A stretch of DNA of 64,000 bases from Lysobacterales bacterium (lineage in GTDB: Bacteria; Pseudomonadota; Gammaproteobacteria; Xanthomonadales; UBA2363), in NCBI GenBank assembly GCA_019634735.1, contig JAHCAT010000012.1, forward strand, positions 62,001-126,000, written 5' to 3'. Position numbers and translations under genes: made by a program. The notes beneath the pieces were generated by a model that saw only the letters and a program-made list of their open reading frames with translations, was not told the DNA's origin and did no database searches. How positions within the stretch are numbered: position 1 is the stretch's first letter; each line of letters opens with the position of its first letter. This document shows positions 1-8,863 of the stretch, piece by piece.

Positions 1-1340
1 GCCAGCAGACCGCCGGCCTTGCTGCGCGTCTCGGCCAGCTCGCGCGCCGGTACCGAGTCGGCGACGATGCCGGCACCGGTGCGGAAGCCCAGCGTCCGCC
101 CCTGCTGCCAGGCACTGCGGATCAGGATGTTGAGGTCCATGTCGCCGCTGCGGTCCAGGTAGCCGATCGCACCGGTGTATGGGCCCCGCCCGGTGCCCTC
201 CAGCTCGGCGATGATCTCCATGCAGCGCACCTTGGGGCAGCCGGTGATGGTGCCGCCCGGGAACAGGGCGCGCAGGATCGCGCCCGGGGTCGTGCCCGGG
301 CGCAGTTCGCCGCTGACGTTGGAGACGATGTGGTGGACGTGGCTGTAACTCTCCAGCGCCATCAGTTCGTCGACGCGGATGCTGCCGGGCCGGCAGACCC
401 GGCCCAGGTCGTTGCGCTCCAGATCGATCAGCATGACGTGCTCGGCGCGCTCCTTGGGATGGCCGATGAGCTCCGCCAGCAGCGCGCGGTCGCTCACTTC
501 ATCCGCGCCGCGCGGACGCGTTCCGGCGATCGGACGGGTATCGATGCGGGTGCCACGCACGCGCAGCAGCCGCTCGGGGGAGGCGCTGAGCAGGGCGGCG
601 CCAGCGAACCTCAGCAGTGCCGAGAACGGTGCCGGGCTGGCCTCGCGCAAGCAGCGGTACAGGACCACGGGATCCGGCGCCTCGGCGAAGCGCGCCTGCC
701 AGGCGCGCGACAGGTTGACCTGGAACACGTCGCCCGCCCGCAGATACTCGAGGATCCGCGCCACGCCCGCCAGGAAACGCTCCGGCGGGTCCTCGTCGAG
801 GGCCTCGAGCCCGGGCAGGTTCGAGGCCGAGGCGGATTCGGCGCAGGTATCGAGGTCGCTTGCCAGACGCCGGCACAGCGCCGCATGGCCGGGTTCGGCG
901 ACCAGCACGGCGTCGCCCGCCGGCCGTGGCCTAAGCCAGGCCGCCGGTGTCCGCAGGGCCAGCGCCACCGGCAGTCCGGCACCCTCGAAAACGGGCAGGC
1001 GCAGCCCCGGCTCGAACTGCGCGACCGCCTCGTAACCCAGGTAGAGCAGCCACCCCCCAGCGAAGGGCAGACCGGCCGGTCGTGCCGGGGCGGGGCCTGC
1101 GGCCGCGAAGGCGGCGTCGAGAGCGGCCGCGAAATCGCTGCCGATGACACGGCCGCCCTGGTCGCGCACCACGCCATCGGCGCCCAGCACGATGCGTTCC
1201 CCGGAGGCCACCGGCAGCAGGTCGAGCGTGCCGGTGCGCGGACTTTCGGCGGCGCTCTCCAGGAACGCCGGATAGCGTTCCGGAGCGGCCGCGACCAGGG
1301 CCAGCGGATCGCCGTGCGCTGGCGCGGGCTGCGCGATCAC
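1..1340 (-). CDS. pabB: Aminodeoxychorismate synthase component I-like protein (PabB), C-terminus cut by window edge
   Basis: Chorismate-utilising enzyme of the TrpE/PabB family, probably making aminodeoxychorismate for folate. About 446 residues are present and the C-terminal end lies beyond position 1. Visible family motifs are VFQVNLSRAW, SASPERLL, RPIAGTRPRG, HVMLIDLERNDLGR, HHIVSNVSGEL, FPGGTITGCPKVRCMEII and TGAIGYL. The TITGCPKVR and HHIVS forms favour PabB over TrpE, and so does its place directly after fabF, usual in Lysobacterales. The start is taken as GTG at 1340, 25 bp past the fabF stop; no ATG is available nearby. Oddity: the PIAGT motif has alanine (codon 525-527) where E. coli PabB has the nucleophilic lysine (PIKGT). 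Anthranilate synthase activity therefore cannot be excluded from sequence alone. Confidence 0.85.
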   Translation of the reverse strand, partial: MIAQPAPAHGDPLALVAAAPERYPAFLESAAESPRTGTLDLLPVASGERIVLGADGVVRDQGGRVIGSDFAAALDAAFAAAGPAPARPAGLPFAGGWLLYLGYEAVAQFEPGLRLPVFEGAGLPVALALRTPAAWLRPRPAGDAVLVAEPGHAALCRRLASDLDTCAESASASNLPGLEALDEDPPERFLAGVARILEYLRAGDVFQVNLSRAWQARFAEAPDPVVLYRCLREASPAPFSALLRFAGAALLSASPERLLRVRGTRIDTRPIAGTRPRGADEVSDRALLAELIGHPKERAEHVMLIDLERNDLGRVCRPGSIRVDELMALESYSHVHHIVSNVSGELRPGTTPGAILRALFPGGTITGCPKVRCMEIIAELEGTGRGPYTGAIGYLDRSGDMDLNILIRSAWQQGRTLGFRTGAGIVADSVPARELAETRSKAGGLL

Positions 1341-1365
1341 GGCCGCGACGCGGGCCCGGGTGAGG

Positions 1366-2607
<1,242 letters not shown>

Positions 2608-2730
2608 CATGGCGGTATCACTGCGGGGACGTGGCACGGATCCGGCCGGGCGGAAGCCGCGGAGCGCGGAATGCGGGTGCGGGGACGACGCCCGCGCCGG
2701 CGGCGGCGCGGACGCGTCGGGTCAACGGCC

Positions 2731-2970
2731 TCAGGCCTTGACGTGGGCCTTGACGTAGTCGATGGCCTGCTGGACGGTGGTGATCTTCTCGGCCTCTTCG
2801 TCCGGGATCTCGCACTCGAACTCCTCCTCGAGCGCCATCACCAGCTCGACGGTGTCGAGGGAGTCCGCGCCGAGGTCGTCGACAAAGGACGCGCTGGGCG
2901 TGACCTCCTCGTCCTTGACCCCGAGCTGCTCGACCACGATCTTCTTGACGCGATCTTCAATGCTGCTCAT
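2731..2970 (-). CDS. acpP: Acyl carrier protein (AcpP)
   Basis: Small acidic carrier protein that holds growing acyl chains on a phosphopantetheine arm. It has 79 residues. The attachment serine is S37 in [12 protein letters not shown], followed by the acidic helix II that docks the Fab enzymes. The start ATG at 2970 gives [11 protein letters not shown], matching gammaproteobacterial AcpP. It lies between fabG (183 bp upstream) and fabF in the expected order. The wide gap before it may carry its own promoter, as acpP is often the most strongly expressed gene of such operons; I did not identify a clear -10/-35 pair. Confidence 0.97.
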   Translation of the reverse strand: MSSIEDRVKKIVVEQLGVKDEEVTPSASFVDDLGADSLDTVELVMALEEEFECEIPDEEAEKITTVQQAIDYVKAHVKA

Positions 2971-3153
2971 ACGTGACACGACCTCTGCGTGGTTGAACGA
3001 AGGGCGGATTGTAGAGCATCCCCCCGAGTCCCTGCACAAGGCCTTGACGCGGCCCGGCCGCGCGGGGAGGAAAGCCCTCGCCCGGCCCGGCGCAAGGTCC
3101 GCCCGCGCCCGCAAGCGCCACGCCAGGCCGGCACGTCGCTCCGCCCTGGCACC

Positions 3154-3903
3154 TCAGGCCATGTACATGCCACCGTTGACGTGCAGGGTCTCGCCGGTCA
3201 CGTAGGCTGCCGCCGGCGAAGCCAGGAACAGCACGGCCTGGGCGATGTCCTCCGGTGCGCCAAGGCGGCCCAGCGCGATGCCGCCGAGCAGGGCCTGGCG
3301 CTGCGCCTCGGGCAGGGCGCGGGTCATGTCGGTCTCGATGAAGCCGGGCGCGACCACGTTGACGGTGATGCCGCGACTGCCGATCTCGCGGGCCAGCGAC
3401 TTGGAAAAGCCGATGATGCCCGCCTTGGCGGCCGCGTAGTTGGCCTGCCCCGGATTGCCGGTCAGGCCGATCACCGAGGCGATCGAGATGATCCGTCCGC
3501 GGCGCGCCTTCATCATGCCGCGCAGCACGGCACGCGAGAGCCGGAACACCGGGGTCAGGTTGGTGTCGAGGATCGCCTGCCAGTCGTCGTCCTTCATGCG
3601 CATCAGCAGCTGGTCGCGGGTGATGCCGGCGTTGTTGACCAGGATCGAGACCGGCCCGACCTCGCTGGCGACCGCTTCGGGCAGCGCCTCGCACGCCGTG
3701 GCGTCGGCGACATCGAGCACCCTGCCCTCGCCGCCGCCCGGCAGCGCCGACAGTCGCGCGGTGATGGCGTCGGCGCCGGACTGGCTGGTTGCCGTGCCGA
3801 CCACGCGGGCGCCGGCGGCGGACAGGGCATCGGCGATGGCGGCGCCGATGCCACGGCTGGCGCCGGTGACCAGGGCGATCTCGCCTTTGAGAATGTCGTT
3901 CAT
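3154..3903 (-). CDS. fabG: 3-oxoacyl-ACP reductase (FabG)
   Basis: NADPH-dependent short-chain dehydrogenase reducing beta-ketoacyl-ACP in fatty-acid synthesis. It has 249 residues. The N-terminal cofactor motif is TGASRGIG, then NNAGITRD. The catalytic serine lies in IISIASVIG, and Tyr/Lys in NYAAAKAG. The C-terminus YVTGETLHVNGGMYMA is the classic FabG end. The start ATG at 3903 gives MNDILKGEIALVTG; the reading frame stays open far upstream but that stretch belongs to fabD in another frame. It is separated from fabD by 71 bp holding a heptanucleotide repeat. Confidence 0.97.
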   Translation of the reverse strand: MNDILKGEIALVTGASRGIGAAIADALSAAGARVVGTATSQSGADAITARLSALPGGGEGRVLDVADATACEALPEAVASEVGPVSILVNNAGITRDQLLMRMKDDDWQAILDTNLTPVFRLSRAVLRGMMKARRGRIISIASVIGLTGNPGQANYAAAKAGIIGFSKSLAREIGSRGITVNVVAPGFIETDMTRALPEAQRQALLGGIALGRLGAPEDIAQAVLFLASPAAAYVTGETLHVNGGMYMA

Positions 3904-3921
3904 TGGGGCTCCTGCTTCAAT

Positions 3922-3956
3922 GGGGACCGGGGACCGGGGACCGGGGACCGGGGACA
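3922..3956. repeat. Heptanucleotide microsatellite (GGGGACC)n between fabD and fabG
   Basis: Four exact copies of the 7-mer GGGGACC plus a fifth ending in A occupy 35 bp of the 71-bp gap between fabD and fabG. The array starts about 19 bp upstream of the fabG ATG, so length changes could alter spacing ahead of the ribosome-binding region. A degenerate inverse copy of the same heptamer lies at 42726-42754. Confidence 0.9.
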
Positions 3957-3974
3957 GGTGATCGCGCGAGCGGC

Positions 3975-4922
3975 TCAGCGCCAGGTGGCGAGGGTGGCGT
4001 CGAGGTCTTCGGGTGTGCCGAGGGCGCGGACGTCGAGGGACTTGTCGATGCGCTTGCACAGGCCGGCCAGGACCTTGCCGGGGCCGCATTCGGCGATGCG
4101 GGTGGTACCCGCGGCCGCCAGGGCCTGCACGCAGTCGGTCCATCGCACCGGCTGGTGAAGCTGCCGCACCAGGGCGTCGCGGATCGCGGCGACGTCGCCG
4201 GCAACCCCGGCGTCGACGTTCTGCACCACGGGCAGCGACGGCGCATGCCAGTCCATGCCGGCCATGACCTGCGCCAACGCCTGCGCGGCCTCGCGCATCA
4301 GCGGCGTGTGCGAGGGCACGCTGACCGGCAGCTTCATTGCCTTGCGCACGCCGCGCTCGGCAAGCAGGGCGATGGCCCGGTCGACCGCGGCAGTTTCGCC
4401 GCCGATCACCACCTGGCCGGGCGAATTGAAGTTGGCGGGCACCACCACCCCGACATCGGCGGCATCGGTACAGGCCTCGGCGACGATCGCGTCCTCGCTG
4501 CCCAGCACCGCCGCCATCGCGCCGGCACCGGCCGGGACCGCCGCCTGCATGAGTCGACCGCGCTCGCGCACCAGGCGGGCGCCGTCGGCCAGCGACAGCG
4601 CCCCGGCGGCGACCAGGGCGCTGTACTCGCCCAGGCTGTGGCCGGCCAGGCGCGCCGGCAGCGGGCCACCCAGGGACTGCCAGACCCGCCACACCGCGAT
4701 GCCGGCAGCCAGCAGCGCCGGCTGGGTGAACTCGGTCTGGTTGAGGCGGGCATCGTCGGGCGCGGCGGCGATCGCCCACAGGTCGATGCCGGCGCCTTCC
4801 GACGCCTCGGCGAAGACGGCGCCGACCTCGGCATGGCGCTGCGCGAGCGACCCGAGCATGCCGGGACTCTGGGAGCCCTGGCCGGGAAACACGAAGGCGA
4901 GGTCTTGGGCTGTCTGGGTCAT
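3975..4922 (-). CDS. fabD: Malonyl CoA-ACP transacylase (FabD)
   Basis: Transfers malonyl from CoA to ACP, supplying extender units to FabH and FabF. It has 315 residues. The N-terminus AFVFPGQGSQSPGM is diagnostic. The nucleophile is S96 in AGHSLGEYSALVAAG, and the histidine partner lies in VSVPSHTPLM. Start ATG at 4922 (MTQTAQDLAFVF) is preferred over further upstream codons because the family begins just ahead of the FPGQG motif. It follows the kinase-fold gene by 166 bp and precedes fabG. Confidence 0.97.
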   Translation of the reverse strand: MTQTAQDLAFVFPGQGSQSPGMLGSLAQRHAEVGAVFAEASEGAGIDLWAIAAAPDDARLNQTEFTQPALLAAGIAVWRVWQSLGGPLPARLAGHSLGEYSALVAAGALSLADGARLVRERGRLMQAAVPAGAGAMAAVLGSEDAIVAEACTDAADVGVVVPANFNSPGQVVIGGETAAVDRAIALLAERGVRKAMKLPVSVPSHTPLMREAAQALAQVMAGMDWHAPSLPVVQNVDAGVAGDVAAIRDALVRQLHQPVRWTDCVQALAAAGTTRIAECGPGKVLAGLCKRIDKSLDVRALGTPEDLDATLATWR

Positions 4923-5088
4923 GGCCGGTCCTGTTCTGGTCGGAAGTCGCAGGCGTCTGGGGTCAGGTGGGGCGCGCGTCACCGACGTCGGGCGGCGGCG
5001 CACTGTGCGGCGAAACGGGCGGGCGCGGCGCCTGGCGGACGAAAACGACGGGCCGGCGCGGGGATGGCCGGGGAAGCGCACCGGACAT

Positions 5089-5898
5089 TCATAGCAGCAG
5101 GCCGCCCAACAGCGGCAGCAGATCCAGTTCGCCGTCGCCGGCCAGATCCAGGCCCAGCAGCAGCAGGATGCCCAGCGCCACAGGCAGCCAGAGCACGAGG
5201 GCGGCGCGCAGCGCGCGCACGGCCCGGCTCAGCGCGCTGGCGCGTCGACCCAGCAGGTCGGCCGTGAATTCGACGGGACGCAGCCGGGCCACGCTGTCGG
5301 CGAGCAGGCCGCGCACCTCGGCGGTGCCCGAGGCCAGCATGGGGCGCAGCAGGGCCGCCTGGGTCTGGGCATCCTGACGGGCGTGGCGGCCAAGGCCGGC
5401 GGCGAGCACCAGCCAGTCCCTGGCCTGGGCGTGCGCCAGCGGCATCACCTCGGCGGGATCCTCCTCGAAATCGAGAAACCCCACCTCTCCTGCCGGCCCG
5501 ATCGCGATGTTCCGCGACAGCGGCTGGCCGAGGTAGCCACCGGCGGCATGCACGCGCGCAACGGCAGCCGCGGCGTCGGCGACCAGGCGGTCGGCGCCGT
5601 CCGGATCGGCCTGGCGCAACAATGCCGCCAGGGTCGGCCCGATGTCCGCCAGCAACAGGCAGTCGCGGCCGGCCCCGAGAACCCGCGGCACGCGGGCACC
5701 CTGCGAGGCCAGTTCGTCGATGCGGCGCTGCTCGGTATCGCGGGCCGCAGGACCGACCCGGTGCGGGGGTGGCCTCAGCGGCGCCAGGCCCAGGCGGCGC
5801 GCACACCAGTCGAGCAGTCCCAGGCGCAAACGCCGGGAGCCGCCTTCGTAGCGCTTCAGCCAGGCGACCTGGCCGTCGATCTGGAGTTTGGTGACCAA
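5089..5898 (-). CDS. Kinase-fold membrane-anchored protein embedded in the fab operon (possible pseudokinase)
   Basis: About 269 residues resembling the LPS-kinase/InaA/Bud32-like kinase fold. An N-terminal lobe has lysine in VAWLKRYEGG and a glutamate-bearing helix near TEQRRIDEL. The catalytic-loop region reads YLGQPLSRNIAI and the metal-binding motif FLDFEEDP. A single hydrophobic helix, LWLPVALGILLLLGLDLAG, lies near the C-terminus. The loop normally reads HGDLxxxN; here the Asp position appears to be Gln while the Asn is kept, so catalysis is doubtful. I chose TTG at 5898 because AAGGGAG lies 6 nt upstream; an in-frame ATG at 5967 would add 23 unconserved-looking residues. It lies between fabH and fabD, so a role tied to lipid or LPS synthesis is inferred, not shown. 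Confidence 0.6.
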   Translation of the reverse strand: MVTKLQIDGQVAWLKRYEGGSRRLRLGLLDWCARRLGLAPLRPPPHRVGPAARDTEQRRIDELASQGARVPRVLGAGRDCLLLADIGPTLAALLRQADPDGADRLVADAAAAVARVHAAGGYLGQPLSRNIAIGPAGEVGFLDFEEDPAEVMPLAHAQARDWLVLAAGLGRHARQDAQTQAALLRPMLASGTAEVRGLLADSVARLRPVEFTADLLGRRASALSRAVRALRAALVLWLPVALGILLLLGLDLAGDGELDLLPLLGGLLL

Positions 5899-6094
5899 GA
5901 CGATCTCCCTTGATAGCCGGGTCGGGGCGACACTGGCCCGGCCTTGACCCTCACACCCGACAGACAACCCGGGCGCGGTGACGCCGGCGACCGGGTGTCA
6001 GGGCGTCCGACGCTCCGGCACGCCGAGTCCGGGCGCCCTGCCCGGCGATGCGGCCTTCGCCGGACGCACCGCCCCGCCCCCGGGGCGATCCCGG

Positions 6095-7063
6095 TCAGTA
6101 ACGCAGCAGGGCCGAACCCCAGGTAATGCCGCCGCCGAAAGCCTCCATCAGCAGCAGCTGGCCGCGCTGGATACGACCATCGCGCACCGCCTCGTCCAGG
6201 GCGAGTGGCACCGAGCCGGACGAGGTGTTGCCATGGCGGTCGACGGTGACGATCACCCGCTCCATCGGCAGCCCCAGGTGGCGGGCGGTGGCGGTGATGA
6301 TGCGCAGATTGGCCTGGTGCGGCACCAGCCAGTCGAGCGCGTCCTGCGGCAGCTCGTTGGCCGCCAGCGCTTCCTCCGCAGTCCGTGCCAGGGCGCGCAC
6401 TGCGACCTTGAACAGCTCGTTGCCGATCATCTTCACCTTGACGCCGTGACCGGGTTCGTCGATGAAGCCGGCCGACACGCCGACCGGATTGAACAGCAGT
6501 TCCTTGTAGCCGCCGTCGGCATGCAGGTGGGTCGACAGGATGCCGGTCTCCTCGGACGGCTTCAGCACCACGGCGCCGGCGCCGTCGCCGAACAGCACGC
6601 AGGTTCCGCGGTCGGTCCAGTCGATCATCCGGGTCAGCGTCTCGGCGCCGATCACCAGCGCGCACTTGCTCTGGCCGCTGCGCACGAACTTGTCGGCCAT
6701 CGACAGCGCGTAGATGAAGCCCGAACAGGCGGCATTGACGTCGAACGCGGCGCAGCCGTTGGCGCCCAGGCGGGCCTGCACCAGGCAGGCGGTGCTCGGG
6801 AAGATCAGGTCGGGCGTGGTGGTGCCGACCACCAGCATGTCGATGTCGGCGGCGGTCACCCCGGCTGCTTCCATGGCGCGCAGCGCCGCCATCTCGGCGA
6901 GGTCGGCGGTGGTCTGGCCGTCGGCGGCGACGTGCCGCTGGCGGATGCCGGTGCGCTCCTGGATCCAGGCGTCGGTGGTATCGACGATCCTTTCCAGGTC
7001 GGCGTTGCTGAGCACCTTGTCGGGCAGGTAGCTGCCGGTGCCGGCGATGCGGGAATACAGCAC
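6095..7063 (-). CDS. fabH: Beta-ketoacyl-ACP synthase III (FabH)
   Basis: Starts fatty-acid synthesis by condensing acyl-CoA with malonyl-ACP. In bacteria with iso-fatty acids it accepts branched primers such as isovaleryl-CoA. It has 322 residues. The triad is C113 in [11 protein letters not shown], His in VPHQANLRI and Asn in HGNTSSGS. The start is GTG at 7063: GGGAGGG lies exactly 7 nt upstream, while the in-frame TTG at 7069 is only 1 nt from that sequence. rpmF lies 193 bp upstream with no plsX between. The leucine dehydrogenase and liu genes a few kb away make branched primer use plausible, but specificity cannot be read directly here. Confidence 0.96.
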   Translation of the reverse strand: MLYSRIAGTGSYLPDKVLSNADLERIVDTTDAWIQERTGIRQRHVAADGQTTADLAEMAALRAMEAAGVTAADIDMLVVGTTTPDLIFPSTACLVQARLGANGCAAFDVNAACSGFIYALSMADKFVRSGQSKCALVIGAETLTRMIDWTDRGTCVLFGDGAGAVVLKPSEETGILSTHLHADGGYKELLFNPVGVSAGFIDEPGHGVKVKMIGNELFKVAVRALARTAEEALAANELPQDALDWLVPHQANLRIITATARHLGLPMERVIVTVDRHGNTSSGSVPLALDEAVRDGRIQRGQLLLMEAFGGGITWGSALLRY

Positions 7064-7256
7064 GATCAAACCCTCCCAGGGCAGGCCGGGCGGCGCCTGA
7101 CGGGCGACCCGACGACGGACACGGCAGCGGCGCGAAGCACGGAACCGGTCCGGGTCGCGCCGCGGGGACTTGCCGGGGTCGCCCACGATCCGGCCGGTGC
7201 GGCGCGGACGCAGGCGGCCAGGATCGGCGCGGACATGGAAGACCGCGCCGTCCGGA

Positions 7257-7457
7257 TCAATCCTCGTCGTCCTCGACCACCGGGGTCTTGGGCGCGATCA
7301 CCTGGCGGCCACGGTAGTAGCCGTCCTTGGTGACGTGGTGACGGCGATGGGTCTCGCCGCTGGTCGGGTCGGTGCCGAGCTGGACGATGCTGAGGGCATC
7401 GTGGGAACGGCGCATGCCGCGGGTCGACGGGGTCTTGCGGCTCTTCTGGACAGCCAT
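7257..7457 (-). CDS. rpmF: 50S ribosomal protein L32
   Basis: Small basic protein of the large ribosomal subunit, 66 residues. The N-terminus [20 protein letters not shown] is the standard L32 sequence, followed by the [14 protein letters not shown] segment typical of gammaproteobacterial L32. No zinc-binding cysteines are present, as expected for the C-minus form. It lies 113 bp downstream of yceD and 193 bp upstream of fabH. In most relatives plsX sits in that second gap. Confidence 0.97.
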   Translation of the reverse strand: MAVQKSRKTPSTRGMRRSHDALSIVQLGTDPTSGETHRRHHVTKDGYYRGRQVIAPKTPVVEDDED

Positions 7458-7570
7458 TGTTAGAAAACTCCAGGGGAATCCATGTGCATCCTGACGATGT
7501 CACCGGCGCTCCATCGCCGGCGTACTGCGCTTGCATCCTGTGCCGCCAGCCGCGCGGGCGGCGGGCGATC

Positions 7571-8080
7571 CTACTGCAACTTGAGCGACCTGAGCGCCGC
7601 GAACGGGTTGGGCCGCTCGTCGCGCGGGGCCGGCTCGACCTCACGGTCCTGGTCGCCGCCGTCTTCGCCGGCACGCGCCGGGACCAGCGGCAAGGCCAGA
7701 ATCAGCTCGTCCTCGACCAGGTCGGCCAGGGCCACCAGGCCATCGGCGGGTACCAGGAAAGGCTCGTAGCCCGGCGGCAACGCAGCTTCCTGCTCCTCCC
7801 GCCGGATCAGTCCCAGCCGCTGGCTGACCGACACCGGCTGCAGGTACACCTCGAGGGTACGCTGACAGACCAGGGGCAGCTCGCCACTGGCGCGGACCTC
7901 GACGTAGGCCTGGTCGAACCCGTCGACATCGAACTCGAGCGAGTAGACGACCGTGCCGTCGGCATGGGCGAGGCTGTCCCGCAAGCGGGTCAGCGCGTCC
8001 AGGTCCAGGCGGCCGTTGAAGCAGCGGCGGCCCGTGACCATCCGCCAGACATCGACCTGCCCGGGCAGTCCGTGCGACAT
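7571..8080 (-). CDS. yceD: YceD/DUF177 family protein (23S rRNA accumulation protein)
   Basis: About 169 residues of the DUF177 family, usually co-transcribed with rpmF and needed for normal 23S rRNA levels in bacteria and plastids. The family core is visible in the central ASGELPLVCQRTLE segment, where a single cysteine remains. The conserved acidic part VALADLVEDELILALPLVP follows. The C-terminus NPFAALRSLKLQ is the standard DUF177 tail. ATG at 8080 (MSHGLPGQVDVW) is chosen over the ATG at 8119, as the extra residues look unrelated to the family. It is the first gene of the minus-strand operon, divergent from maf. Confidence 0.93.
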   Translation of the reverse strand: MSHGLPGQVDVWRMVTGRRCFNGRLDLDALTRLRDSLAHADGTVVYSLEFDVDGFDQAYVEVRASGELPLVCQRTLEVYLQPVSVSQRLGLIRREEQEAALPPGYEPFLVPADGLVALADLVEDELILALPLVPARAGEDGGDQDREVEPAPRDERPNPFAALRSLKLQ

Positions 8081-8191
8081 AAGAGCGCGATGATAGCGGG
8101 CCGGGCGCATGAGCGTCAACGAATGCCCGCCTGATCAAGCGTTTGCCCGCGGGCATGCCACCATGGCGACGTCCTCCGGCGTCGTCCCTCC

Positions 8192-8833
8192 ATGTCCGCA
8201 GCCCCCGTCGTCCTCGCCTCGACCTCGCGCTATCGCCGCGCCCTGCTCGCCCGGCTGCTGCCCCGCTTCGAGTGCGTGGCGCCAGCGGTCGACGAATCCG
8301 CCGGGGCCGGCGAGTTGCCGGCCCGCCTTGCCAGCCGCCTGGCGTCCGCCAAGGCGCGCGCCGTGGCCGCCCTGCGCCCCGGCGCCGTGGTGATCGGCTC
8401 CGACCAGGTGGCCGAACTGGACGGCGTGGCGCTGGGCAAGCCCGGCGATGCCGCCACCGCCCGCGCCCAGTTGCTGGCCTGCGCCGGACGCGAGGTGCGC
8501 TTCCACACCGCGGTCTGCGTGATCGGCGCGGACGGCCGCGCGCGGCGCGCCCGCGACCTGACCCGGGTGCGCTTCCTGGCCCTGGACCCCGGGCGGATCG
8601 AGACCTACCTGGACCGCGAGCAGCCGTTCGACTGCGCCGGCAGCTTCAAGGCCGAGGCGCTCGGCATCGCCCTGTTCCAGGCCATCCACAGCCGCGATCC
8701 GACGGCCCTGGTCGGTCTGCCGTTGATCGCCACCTGCCGGCTGCTGCGCGCCGGCGGAGTCGAGCCCCTGGCGGCGACCGCCGACCCGCCTGCAGATCGG
8801 CCGGCAGGGGAAGGCGAACCGGCAGCCGCCTGA
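8192..8833 (+). CDS. maf: Maf-like nucleoside triphosphate pyrophosphatase (YceF type)
   Basis: House-cleaning enzyme hydrolysing non-canonical nucleotides; the YceF branch acts on m7GTP. It has 213 residues, about 15-20 longer than usual because of a Pro/Ala-rich tail. Motifs: ASTSRYRRALLARL at the N-terminus, the catalytic SDQVAEL segment, LGKPGDAATA, and CAGSFKAEALGIALF near the end, which fits YceF rather than YhdE. It is transcribed divergently from yceD across a 111-bp gap, as in many gammaproteobacteria. It converges on the GT39 gene with 30 bp between stops. Confidence 0.92.
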   Translation: MSAAPVVLASTSRYRRALLARLLPRFECVAPAVDESAGAGELPARLASRLASAKARAVAALRPGAVVIGSDQVAELDGVALGKPGDAATARAQLLACAGREVRFHTAVCVIGADGRARRARDLTRVRFLALDPGRIETYLDREQPFDCAGSFKAEALGIALFQAIHSRDPTALVGLPLIATCRLLRAGGVEPLAATADPPADRPAGEGEPAAA

Positions 8834-8863
8834 TCCAGGCAGACGGCGCCATCCGGGTTGCGG

